Source: CBFGTJ01 sp965651815
GTDB taxonomy: Bacteria; Actinomycetota; Acidimicrobiia; Acidimicrobiales; Microtrichaceae
Length of the DNA: 17,537 nucleotides
Assembly (NCBI GenBank): GCA_965651815.1
Contig: CBFGTJ010000052.1
Span: 1-17,537, forward strand
Direction of reading: 5' to 3'
Shown here: one piece after another, positions 1 to 6,224 of the stretch
Position numbering within the stretch: position 1 is the stretch's first letter
Layout of the letters: each line of letters opens with the position of its first letter
The notes under the pieces: model-generated
Database searches by the model: none
Seen by the model: only the letters and a program-made list of their open reading frames with translations
What the model was told of the DNA's origin: nothing
Program-made: the position numbers and the translations under genes

Positions 1-368
1 ACTGGATCGACGCCGGCACCCCCGCCGCGTACCTCCAGGCGCACCTCGACCTGCTGGACGGTCGCCGTGGCGAGTTCGCCGTCGCGATCGACCCCACCGC
101 CCGCATCGACGCGGATGCCAAGGTCAGCCGATCGATGATCGGTCCCGGGGTCGTCGTCGCGGGCGGGACCACCGTCGTGGACTCGGTCGTCATGGCCGGT
201 GCCCGCATCGACGCGGGCTGCCGCATCGAGCGCTCGATCATCGGGGCGCGGGCATCGATCGGCGCGGCGTGCGAGCTCGACGAGCTCACCGTCGTCGGGT
301 TCGACGAGGACGTCCCTGCCGGAACCACCGCGAGCGGCGGTAGCCTGCCCCCACCGGAATCCTGGTGA
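1..368 (+). CDS. Sugar-nucleotide pyrophosphorylase, C-terminal part (5' truncated by window edge)
   Basis: Only the last 121 codons are present; the frame is open from base 3 and stops at 366-368. The visible part begins with W-I-D-A-G-T-P and an A-Y-L-Q-A-H helix, the end of the nucleotidyltransferase core in GDP-mannose and dTDP-glucose pyrophosphorylases. It is followed by hexapeptide-repeat sequence (I-D-x-x-A-x-V turns, S-M-I-G-P-G-V-V-V, S-I-I-G-A-R-A-S-I-G) that forms a left-handed beta-helix. Enzymes of this build join a sugar 1-phosphate to an NTP and release pyrophosphate in the cytoplasm. The neighbourhood (gmd, rmd, cofD) makes a mannose-1-phosphate guanylyltransferase attractive, but the substrate-binding N-terminus lies outside the window, so glucose-1-phosphate thymidylyltransferase is equally possible. 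The next gene starts 46 bases downstream, so co-transcription is likely. Confidence 0.85.
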   Translation, partial: WIDAGTPAAYLQAHLDLLDGRRGEFAVAIDPTARIDADAKVSRSMIGPGVVVAGGTTVVDSVVMAGARIDAGCRIERSIIGARASIGAACELDELTVVGFDEDVPAGTTASGGSLPPPESW

Positions 369-414
369 CGCGGCCCGCCCGGGCAGGCGGCCGAGCAGAG
401 CGGGAGTGGAGGCA

Positions 415-1365
415 ATGAGAGCACTGGTGACCGGCGGAGCCGGCTTCATCGGTTCCACGCTGGTGGATCGCCTGCTGGCGGAGGGACACGCGGTCGAGGT
501 GGTCGACGACCTCTCCTCGGGCCGCCTGGCCAACCTCGCGGACGCCCGGGCCGACCTGGACCACGACTTCTCGTTCCACCAGATCGACATCTGCGACCCG
601 AACGTCGTCGAGCTCATCGAGCGCAGCCGCCCCGAGGTGGTGTTCCACCTCGCCGCCCAGATCGACGTGCGCGTGTCGGTGGAGGACCCCGTGCGTGACG
701 CCCGCATCAACGTGCTGGGCTCGCTCAACGTGCTCGAGGGCGCGCGCCGCGCCGGCACCCGCAAGGTGGTCTTCGCGTCCTCCGGCGGCACGATCTACGG
801 GGAGGTCGACCCCGAGGACCTGCCCGTGGGCGAGGGGCACCCGCAGCACCCCGTGTCGCCCTACGGGGTGTCCAAGAAGGTCGTGAGCGACTACCTGCAC
901 GCGTACCGCGAGCTGCACCAGCTGGAGTTCACGTCGCTCGCGCTGGCGAACGTGTACGGGCCCCGGCAGGACCCGCACGGCGAGGCGGGCGTCGTCGCGA
1001 TCTTCGCCGGCCGGCTGCTCTCCGGTGAGCCCTGCACGATCTACGGCGACGGCGAGCAGACCCGCGACTACGTCTACGTCGACGACGTCGCGGACGCCTT
1101 CGTCCGTGCCGCGGAGCGGGGGAGCGGGCTGCTGTGCAACATCGGCACCGGCATCGAGACCTCGGTCAACGAGCTCTACCGGGCGATGGCCGAGAACGCG
1201 GGGGTCGACACCCCTCCGCAGTACGCACCGGCGCGGCCGGGTGAGCTGGCCCGATCGGCGCTCGACGCCGGGCGTGCCGGGCTGCACCTCGGGTGGCGGC
1301 CGTTCACCTCCCTCAAGGAGGGCACCGCGGCGACCCTCGAGTGGTTCCGGTCCACGCAGGGCTGA
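415..1365 (+). CDS. NAD-dependent NDP-sugar epimerase/dehydratase (GalE-like extended SDR)
   Basis: This 316-residue protein is an extended short-chain dehydrogenase acting on nucleotide sugars in the cytoplasm. The N-terminus carries the Rossmann motif G-G-A-G-F-I-G (residues 7-13) and an acidic end of beta-2 (D31-D32) that suits NAD. The H-L-A-A-Q segment (78-82), S-S-G-G-T-I-Y-G (122-129) and Y150-x3-K154 are the catalytic signature. N-V-Y-G-P-R-Q and the Y-G-D-G-E-Q-T-R-D-Y-V-Y-V-D-D-V block are typical of UDP-glucose 4-epimerases and related dehydratases. ATG at 415 was chosen because it starts exactly at the Rossmann fold and has G-rich Shine-Dalgarno-like sequence at 402-412; the open frame upstream overlaps the pyrophosphorylase and is not needed. 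The product could be UDP-galactose, UDP-galacturonate or a related sugar; sequence alone does not decide. Confidence 0.9.
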   Translation: MRALVTGGAGFIGSTLVDRLLAEGHAVEVVDDLSSGRLANLADARADLDHDFSFHQIDICDPNVVELIERSRPEVVFHLAAQIDVRVSVEDPVRDARINVLGSLNVLEGARRAGTRKVVFASSGGTIYGEVDPEDLPVGEGHPQHPVSPYGVSKKVVSDYLHAYRELHQLEFTSLALANVYGPRQDPHGEAGVVAIFAGRLLSGEPCTIYGDGEQTRDYVYVDDVADAFVRAAERGSGLLCNIGTGIETSVNELYRAMAENAGVDTPPQYAPARPGELARSALDAGRAGLHLGWRPFTSLKEGTAATLEWFRSTQG

Positions 1366-1368
1366 TCC

Positions 1369-2127
1369 GTGGGGCGCTTCAGGGGGGTGGCGGCACTCGT
1401 CAGCGGGGCCGCGTCGGGGATCGGTCGTGCCACCGCGGTGCGCCTCGCGTCCGAGGGCGCCGACCTGGTGGTCACCGACGTCGACGGCGAGGGGCTCGCC
1501 GCGACCGTCGAGCTGTGCGCCGAGGCGAACGGGGGTGGCCAACGGGTGCTGCCGCGCGTCGCGGACGTGTCCGACGAGGCGGCGGTGCGCGACCTCGTCG
1601 CGGCGGCCGCGGGTGAGCTCGGCCGGCTCGACGTGCTCTGCAACGTCGCCGGCATCCTCGCCTTCGAGGACTTCCGGCACACCACCCTCGAGCAGTGGGA
1701 GCGGATCCTCTCGGTCAACCTCACGGGCACCTTCCTGATGTGCCGGGAGGCGCTGCCGCACCTGCTCGAGGCCGGCGGCAACATCGTGAACGTCGCGTCG
1801 ACCGCGGCCCTCGCCGGGCACCCGTGGACCGCCCCCTACTCGGCGTCCAAGGGCGGCATCGTCGCGCTCACGCTGACCCTGGCGGTGGAGTTCGGCAAGC
1901 AGGGCGTGCGCGCGAACGCGGTCGCCCCCGGGTCGATCGAGACCCCGATCCAGGAGGCGTTCCGGCTCCCCGAAGGGGCGGACGCCAAGTTGCTGCACCG
2001 GATCATGGCGCTCGACCGCCCGCGCGGTCCCGAGACCGTCGCCGGGGCGATCGCGTTCCTCGCCTCCTCCGACGGCGCCCACGTCAACGGCGAGGTGATC
2101 CGGGTCGACGGCGGCACCCTCGCCTGA
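1369..2127 (+). CDS. Classical short-chain dehydrogenase/reductase
   Basis: This 252-residue protein has the length and motif order of classical SDRs. It shows S-G-A-A-S-G-I-G (12-19) for dinucleotide binding, D37 at the end of beta-2 which favours NAD(H) over NADP(H), N-V-A-G (92-95), and the full catalytic tetrad N117, S144, Y157 and K161. A C-terminal V-D-G-G-T motif closes the fold. The GTG start lies three bases after the epimerase stop, so the two genes are probably translationally coupled; no strong Shine-Dalgarno is visible. The substrate cannot be read from sequence: relatives reduce 3-oxoacyl-ACP, oxidise sugar alcohols or act on steroids. The operon position after an NDP-sugar epimerase hints at carbohydrate chemistry, but this is inference only. 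Confidence 0.9.
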   Translation: MGRFRGVAALVSGAASGIGRATAVRLASEGADLVVTDVDGEGLAATVELCAEANGGGQRVLPRVADVSDEAAVRDLVAAAAGELGRLDVLCNVAGILAFEDFRHTTLEQWERILSVNLTGTFLMCREALPHLLEAGGNIVNVASTAALAGHPWTAPYSASKGGIVALTLTLAVEFGKQGVRANAVAPGSIETPIQEAFRLPEGADAKLLHRIMALDRPRGPETVAGAIAFLASSDGAHVNGEVIRVDGGTLA

Positions 2128-2139
2128 GACGGACGACCA

Positions 2140-2168
2140 TCGACACGATCCGGCCGCGTGGGTAGATT
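2140..2168 (+). promoter_or_regulatory. Candidate sigma-70-type promoter for the GH16 pair
   Basis: TCGACA at 2140-2145 (five of six matches to TTGACA) is followed after exactly 17 bases by TAGATT at 2163-2168 (four of six matches to TATAAT). Transcription would start near 2175 and give a leader of roughly 190 bases before the first GH16 gene. It sits 12 bases after the SDR stop, in one of the few AT-richer patches of the window. Confidence 0.5.
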
Positions 2169-2169
2169 T

Positions 2170-2185
2170 ACCCAAGAGGTTGGGT
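2170..2185. repeat. Perfect inverted repeat overlapping the predicted transcription start
   Basis: ACCCAA (2170-2175), GAGG, TTGGGT (2180-2185) form a perfect 6-base inverted repeat with a 4-base centre. It begins one base after the -10 hexamer and covers the expected +1. Its position suits a repressor operator; it could also be a short hairpin in the RNA or a weak terminator for the upstream operon, although no T-run follows. Confidence 0.4.
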
Positions 2186-2361
2186 GATCCGCTGGCGTGC
2201 TGGGTGCCGGCGTCGGACAGGTCCTGCGCATGCGTGCGTGCGCGGCTGCGTTCGGCAGTCCCCTGACCCGTCATGGAACCGTAACTGCTGTAACGTGTTC
2301 GTCATCTGGCCGGCTCGTCCTGGGCCGGTGTCCCCCACCCCACACCGCGAAGGGGAACGCC
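2186..2361 (+). other. Long 5' leader of the GH16 pair, no gene seen
   Basis: This leader contains a 20-base perfectly alternating pyrimidine-purine tract (2225-2244) and a direct repeat GTAAC at 2281-2285 and 2290-2294. The hexamer TAACGT (2291-2296) could be a second -10 element. AAGGGGA at 2350-2356 is the ribosome binding site of the next gene. In-frame GTG/ATG codons upstream exist, but the encoded residues have no lipoprotein signal. I recognise no known riboswitch. Confidence 0.4.
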
Positions 2362-3429
2362 ATGCATCGTCACCGGACCGGGACCTCGCGTCGGCAGAAG
2401 GGCCTGTTCGCTGCCTGCGTCGTCGCCGTCGTCGCCGTCGTGGCGGCGTGCTCGCCGCCTCCCGACCTGGAGAGCCGACTGGAGGAGCGCCGGGGGGAGA
2501 TCGAGCGCGAGGTGCGCGTCGAGCTCGAGCGCATCCAGCGCGAGGCGACCCGTGCCTGGCACCGGTGGCTGGAGCGTCGCCAGATGAGGGGTGGCACCGA
2601 CGCGCCGCCCAGGCCAGGCGGCGAGCAGCCCGCACCGCCGCCGTCGACGACCACGACGACGGTCCCGCCCGCGCCGGAGCCGGCACCCGCGCCGCCCCCG
2701 GCGAGCGCGGGCAGCCGGCAGCCGCTCGGTCCGGGGGGCAACTGGACGCTGAGGTTCGCGGACGAGTTCGACGGGTCGAGCCTGGACCTGTCGAAGTGGC
2801 GCCCGAACTGGCTGGGTGGCAGCGACTCGGAGCGCACGCCGCCGGTGAACACCGCGGAGCTGTCCTGCTACGACCCCGCCCAGGTGCGCGTGTCGGGCGG
2901 CATGCTGCACCTCACCGCCGAGCGGCTCTCGTCGCCGCGGCAGGGCTGCGTGCTGCGAAACGGGCGCCAGGCCGAGTACGCGTCCGGGCTGGTGCAGACC
3001 AACTCCGACTACCGGTTCACCTACGGCTTCGTCGAGGCCCGCATGTTCCTGCCGGGTCCGGCGAACCGCCCCGAGAACTGGCCGGCGTTCTGGACCAACG
3101 GCCAGTCGTGGCCCCGTGACGGCGAGATCGACGTGATGGAGGTCCTGGGCGGCGAGCCGCGCTGGCACTTCCACCACTCCGGCGGCAGCCAGGGCTCGCG
3201 GTTCGACCTGGTCACGCCCAAGGCGGGCTGGCACACCTTCGGTGCGCTGTGGGAGCCGGGCCGGATCACCTTCTACTACGACGGGCGCGAGGTGGGCTCC
3301 ACGACGCAGGGCGTCACGAGCAGCCCGCACTACATCATCCTCAACCACGCCCTGTCGTCGTCGATCTCCGGGCCGGTCGTGACCCCGTCCACACTCAGGG
3401 TCGACTACGTGCGCCACTGGCAGCGGTGA
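2362..3429 (+). CDS. Secreted GH16 glycoside hydrolase lipoprotein, copy 1
   Basis: This 355-residue protein is predicted to be a cell-surface lipoprotein that cleaves beta-1,3 or beta-1,4 linkages in a polysaccharide. A basic n-region (R-R-Q-K, 10-13), a hydrophobic stretch and the lipobox V-A-A-C with C30 form a type II signal peptide. Residues ~35-75 are highly charged (E-R-R-G-E-I-E-R-E-V and similar) and may form a short coiled coil. A Pro/Ala/Thr-rich linker (~80-115) follows. The GH16 domain spans ~127-355 and includes the family signature E255-I-D257-V-M-E260, where E255 is the nucleophile, D257 the helper and E260 the acid/base. ATG 2362 has a clear Shine-Dalgarno (AAGGGGA, 2350-2356) and begins the signal peptide. 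The natural substrate is unknown; laminarin-type glucan is the family's commonest. Confidence 0.92.
   Translation: MHRHRTGTSRRQKGLFAACVVAVVAVVAACSPPPDLESRLEERRGEIEREVRVELERIQREATRAWHRWLERRQMRGGTDAPPRPGGEQPAPPPSTTTTTVPPAPEPAPAPPPASAGSRQPLGPGGNWTLRFADEFDGSSLDLSKWRPNWLGGSDSERTPPVNTAELSCYDPAQVRVSGGMLHLTAERLSSPRQGCVLRNGRQAEYASGLVQTNSDYRFTYGFVEARMFLPGPANRPENWPAFWTNGQSWPRDGEIDVMEVLGGEPRWHFHHSGGSQGSRFDLVTPKAGWHTFGALWEPGRITFYYDGREVGSTTQGVTSSPHYIILNHALSSSISGPVVTPSTLRVDYVRHWQR
2754..3242 (+). repeat. GH16 core duplication, copy A (partner 3819-4307)
   Basis: This 489-base block equals 3819-4307 (offset 1065) except for one base, 2784 G versus 3849 C, which is a silent third-position change in a leucine codon. 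From 2785 to 3242 the match is 458 of 458. Identity ends abruptly: the next 58 or so bases differ at about 17 positions, and the last ~110 bases of the genes are again nearly identical. Confidence 0.95.
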
Positions 3430-3489
3430 CCACACGCGTTTCCTGAAAGGCGCTCAAGTTCCGCGGGCGGAGTTGCCGATGCAACGACC

Positions 3490-4494
3490 GTGCGGAACAC
3501 AGCATCGCTCCACCTGACCCGGACGATTCGCAGGATGGGGGTGGTGGCCGCCGGGCTCGCGGTCCTCGCCTCCTGCGTGCCGGCACCCGACACGCCGGCG
3601 CCGAGCGCCCCGCCGACCACGGCCGCCGCGCGGCGCCACTCGCGGCCGCCGCGGCGACCGTCGCCGACGACCACCACGACCGTGGTGCCGACGACGACGG
3701 TCAAGCCCACCACGACCACGCCGCCCACCACGACCACGCCGCCCACCACGGTGCCGCGTGCCACGGGCGACCCGATGCCCGTCGGCCCCGCCGGCGAGGC
3801 AGGCGGGTGGAAGCTGAAGTTCGCGGACGAGTTCGACGGGTCGAGCCTCGACCTGTCGAAGTGGCGCCCGAACTGGCTGGGTGGCAGCGACTCGGAGCGC
3901 ACGCCGCCGGTGAACACCGCGGAGCTGTCCTGCTACGACCCCGCCCAGGTGCGCGTGTCGGGCGGCATGCTGCACCTCACCGCCGAGCGGCTCTCGTCGC
4001 CGCGGCAGGGCTGCGTGCTGCGAAACGGGCGCCAGGCCGAGTACGCGTCCGGGCTGGTGCAGACCAACTCCGACTACCGGTTCACCTACGGCTTCGTCGA
4101 GGCCCGCATGTTCCTGCCGGGTCCGGCGAACCGCCCCGAGAACTGGCCGGCGTTCTGGACCAACGGCCAGTCGTGGCCCCGTGACGGCGAGATCGACGTG
4201 ATGGAGGTCCTGGGCGGCGAGCCGCGCTGGCACTTCCACCACTCCGGCGGCAGCCAGGGCTCGCGGTTCGACCTGGTCACGCCCAAGGCGGGCTGGCACA
4301 CCTTCGGCGCCGAGTGGCGCCCGGGGCGCATCGACTACTACTACGACGGCCGCCACGTCGGCTCGGTGACCCAGGGCGTCACCGACAGCCCGCACTACAT
4401 CATCCTCAACCACGGGCTGTCGTCGTCGATCTCCGGGCCGGTCGTGACCCCGTCCACCCTCAAGGTCGACTACGTGCGCCACTGGCAGCGCTGA
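3490..4494 (+). CDS. Secreted GH16 glycoside hydrolase lipoprotein, copy 2
   Basis: This 334-residue protein is the tandem paralogue of the preceding gene, 60 bases downstream. The signal peptide has a basic n-region (R11, R14, R15) and lipobox L-A-S-C with C29. The linker (~30-95) lacks the charged coil of copy 1 and is instead a Thr/Pro-rich string with T-T-T-T-P-P units, typical of wall-spanning linkers. The GH16 domain (~108-334) carries E234-I-D236-V-M-E239, so both copies should be catalytically competent. GTG 3490 was chosen because it supplies the basic residues of the signal peptide; ATG 3535 is an in-frame alternative that would leave almost no n-region. No strong Shine-Dalgarno precedes either. 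Co-transcription with copy 1 is likely, and the gene ends 13 bases from the convergent cofE. Confidence 0.9.
   Translation: MRNTASLHLTRTIRRMGVVAAGLAVLASCVPAPDTPAPSAPPTTAAARRHSRPPRRPSPTTTTTVVPTTTVKPTTTTPPTTTTPPTTVPRATGDPMPVGPAGEAGGWKLKFADEFDGSSLDLSKWRPNWLGGSDSERTPPVNTAELSCYDPAQVRVSGGMLHLTAERLSSPRQGCVLRNGRQAEYASGLVQTNSDYRFTYGFVEARMFLPGPANRPENWPAFWTNGQSWPRDGEIDVMEVLGGEPRWHFHHSGGSQGSRFDLVTPKAGWHTFGAEWRPGRIDYYYDGRHVGSVTQGVTDSPHYIILNHGLSSSISGPVVTPSTLKVDYVRHWQR
3706..3750 (+). repeat. 18-base tandem repeat encoding Thr-Pro linker
   Basis: The unit at 3706-3723 is repeated exactly at 3724-3741, and half a unit follows at 3742-3750. Each unit encodes P-T-T-T-T-P in register. It lies inside the linker of GH16 copy 2 and can lengthen or shorten without frameshift, since 18 is a multiple of three. 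Confidence 0.9.
3819..4307 (+). repeat. GH16 core duplication, copy B (partner 2754-3242)
   Basis: This is the second copy of the 489-base near-identical block, covering about 163 codons and the catalytic motif. The encoded residues are identical between copies throughout the block. Confidence 0.95.
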
Positions 4495-4507
4495 GGAGCA
4501 GCGCCGG

Positions 4508-5224
4508 TCAGCGGAACAGGTCCTCCGCGGGGGAGCGCACCACGTCGGTGAGCACCCCCGACCGGCCCGGGTCCGGCTCGAAGACCGACGCGTCCAGGCC
4601 ACGGACCACCGCCACGGGGACCCCGCTGGCCTTGCCCATCACCAGGTCGGCCGCCGCGGCGATCTCGTCCACCACCGCCACCTCGGTGACCTGCAGCTCC
4701 CGGCCGTAGGCGTCCTGCGTGCCCCGCAGGTCGACCACCGGGCGCAAGCCGGCCGAGCCGATCGCCACGTCGGTGACGCCGCGACGCCACGGCCGCCCGA
4801 ACGTGTCGGACACGATCACGCCCACCCGCAGCCCCGTCCGGCCGAGGATGCCGTCGCGGATGCGGCGGGCCGAGCGGTCCGGGTCCTCGGGCAGCAGCGC
4901 CGCCCAGCCCTCCTCGACGTTCGACAGGTCGATGCCCGCGTTGGCGCACACGAACCCGTGCCGGGTCTCGCTGATGACCAGGTCGCCGCGCCGGCGCAGG
5001 ATGCGCCTCGACTCGCGCTCGACCAGCGGCTTGTGGCTCAGCGGGTCGGACGGGTCGACCCGCTCCATCGCCCCCTCCGCCTTCGAGACCACCTTCTGGG
5101 TGACCACGACCACGTCGCGCTCGCGCAGCTCGACCGCCTCGCACACCATGGCGGCGAGGTCGGCGGCGCGGGTCACCTCGGGCAGGCCCTCGACGGGGAT
5201 GAGCTCGATCGTGCCCACCCTCAC
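4508..5224 (-). CDS. cofE: Coenzyme F420:L-glutamate ligase, stand-alone CofE
   Basis: This 238-residue enzyme adds glutamate residues to F420-0 using GTP, the last step of F420 synthesis in the cytoplasm. Recognisable blocks are V-V-V-T-Q-K-V-V-S-K-A-E-G (39-51), the E-S-R-R-I-L region (71-76), F-V-C-A-N-A-G-I-D-L-S-N-V (91-103), V-S-D-T-F-G-R-P-W-R-R-G (138-149) and D-V-A-I-G-S-A-G-L (152-160), all conserved in CofE/FbiB. The protein ends where the mycobacterial FbiB would continue into a nitroreductase-like domain, so that domain is absent here and the length matches archaeal CofE. The GTG start overlaps the cofD stop by four bases (GTGA, 5221-5224), which indicates translational coupling. 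Start and order with cofD match the usual fbiA-fbiB arrangement. Confidence 0.95.
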   Translation of the reverse strand: MRVGTIELIPVEGLPEVTRAADLAAMVCEAVELRERDVVVVTQKVVSKAEGAMERVDPSDPLSHKPLVERESRRILRRRGDLVISETRHGFVCANAGIDLSNVEEGWAALLPEDPDRSARRIRDGILGRTGLRVGVIVSDTFGRPWRRGVTDVAIGSAGLRPVVDLRGTQDAYGRELQVTEVAVVDEIAAAADLVMGKASGVPVAVVRGLDASVFEPDPGRSGVLTDVVRSPAEDLFR

Positions 5225-6204
5225 GCCCCGATGCAGGTCCGGGCGAGCGACGCCGCGACGTCGGCATCCGACATCACGGTGTCGGTGACGACGCAGCGGA
5301 CCCCTTCCGCCTCGACCGCGTCGCGCAGGTGCTCGTCGGCGCGGTCGATCACCAGGGTCGCGGCGAGCCCGGCGTACCAGCGGGCGATGCCCACCACGGA
5401 CGCCTCGTGGCCCAGCTCGCGCAGCAGCCGTGCGGCGGGCCCCTTGAGCGCCTCGCCGCCGACGATCGGGCTCACCGCCACCGTGCGCTCACGGACGGAC
5501 GCGAGCGCGTCGCGCACGCCCGGGACCGCGAGCACCGGGTCGATCGACACCACGGGGTTCGACGGGGCGATGCAGACCACGTCCGCGGCGCCGATCGCCT
5601 CCAGCACGCCCGGCGCGGGGGTCGCGGTCCCGGCGCCCTCCACGCGGACCGCCGCGACCTCGACCTCGTGGCGCTCCCGCACGAAGTATTCCTGGAAGGC
5701 GAGGTCCCGTCCGTCCACGGTGGTGACCCGGGTGCGCAGCTCGTCGTCGGTCACGGGCAGCAGCCGCAGCCCGAGCCCCCAGGCGCGCGCGATCTCGGCG
5801 GTCACCTGCGAGAGGGTCGCACCGGCCCGCCGGCGCGAGGTCCGGTACAGGTGCGTGCCGAGGTCGCGATCACCGAGCGAGAACCAGCCCGCCGCGTCAC
5901 CGCCGACGGGGTCGTGGGCGGACACGTCGTTCGCCGACGCGTAGCGGCGCAGCTGCTCCATCGCCTGCCTCGTCTGACCGGCGAGCCCCCAGCCGCGCTC
6001 CGGGTCGATCTCACCCGCGAGCGTGTAGGTGATCGTGTCGAGGTCGGGGCTCACCTCCAGCCCGTGCAGCACCGTGTCGTCGCCGACGTTCACCACCGCG
6101 GTGACCGCCTCCGCCGGCACGACGCCGAGCACGCCGCGCAGGAAGCGCGCCGCTCCGACACCGCCCGCCAGCACGGTGACCCTGCGGTCCGCGGGGTGGT
6201 CCAC
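5221..6204 (-). CDS. cofD: 2-phospho-L-lactate (or phosphoenolpyruvyl) transferase CofD/FbiA
   Basis: This 327-residue enzyme transfers the phospho-lactyl or phosphoenolpyruvyl group to the deazaflavin Fo, giving F420-0 or dehydro-F420-0. The family signature is plain: V-T-V-L-A-G-G-V-G-A-A-R-F-L-R-G (9-24), N-V-G-D-D-T-V-L-H-G-L (39-49), S-P-D-L-D-T-I-T-Y-T-L-A-G (52-64), and I-A-P-S-N-P-V-V-S-I further on. GTG 6204 was chosen: it lies 20 bases after the gmd stop, adds only eight residues before the first strand, and no ATG is available; GTG 6174 would cut into strand one. The open frame reaches further upstream but only as a shadow of gmd. In actinobacteria FbiA generally uses a phosphoenolpyruvyl donor, so dehydro-F420-0 is the likely product; that is family knowledge, not seen here. 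Confidence 0.95.
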   Translation of the reverse strand: MDHPADRRVTVLAGGVGAARFLRGVLGVVPAEAVTAVVNVGDDTVLHGLEVSPDLDTITYTLAGEIDPERGWGLAGQTRQAMEQLRRYASANDVSAHDPVGGDAAGWFSLGDRDLGTHLYRTSRRRAGATLSQVTAEIARAWGLGLRLLPVTDDELRTRVTTVDGRDLAFQEYFVRERHEVEVAAVRVEGAGTATPAPGVLEAIGAADVVCIAPSNPVVSIDPVLAVPGVRDALASVRERTVAVSPIVGGEALKGPAARLLRELGHEASVVGIARWYAGLAATLVIDRADEHLRDAVEAEGVRCVVTDTVMSDADVAASLARTCIGA

Positions 6205-6224
6205 GGAGGTGACCCGGTGCCCGG

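Noticed and set aside
2170..2185. Intrinsic terminator of the upstream SDR operon
   Set aside because: The stem is only six base pairs, no T-run follows, and a promoter-like pair lies directly upstream; an operator is the better reading.
286..2274. Open frame of 662 codons on the minus strand
   Set aside because: It is antisense to the epimerase and SDR genes, is rich in Arg, His, Gly and Val as expected from a GC-rich shadow, and shows no recognisable domain.
2186..2361. Possible riboswitch (c-di-AMP ydaO or c-di-GMP type) in the GH16 leader
   Set aside because: I could not find the conserved core sequences of either class, and the leader has no clear multi-stem fold by eye.
3706..3750. 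Possible CRISPR-like repeat
   Set aside because: The 18-base units are directly contiguous without spacers and encode an in-frame Thr/Pro linker.
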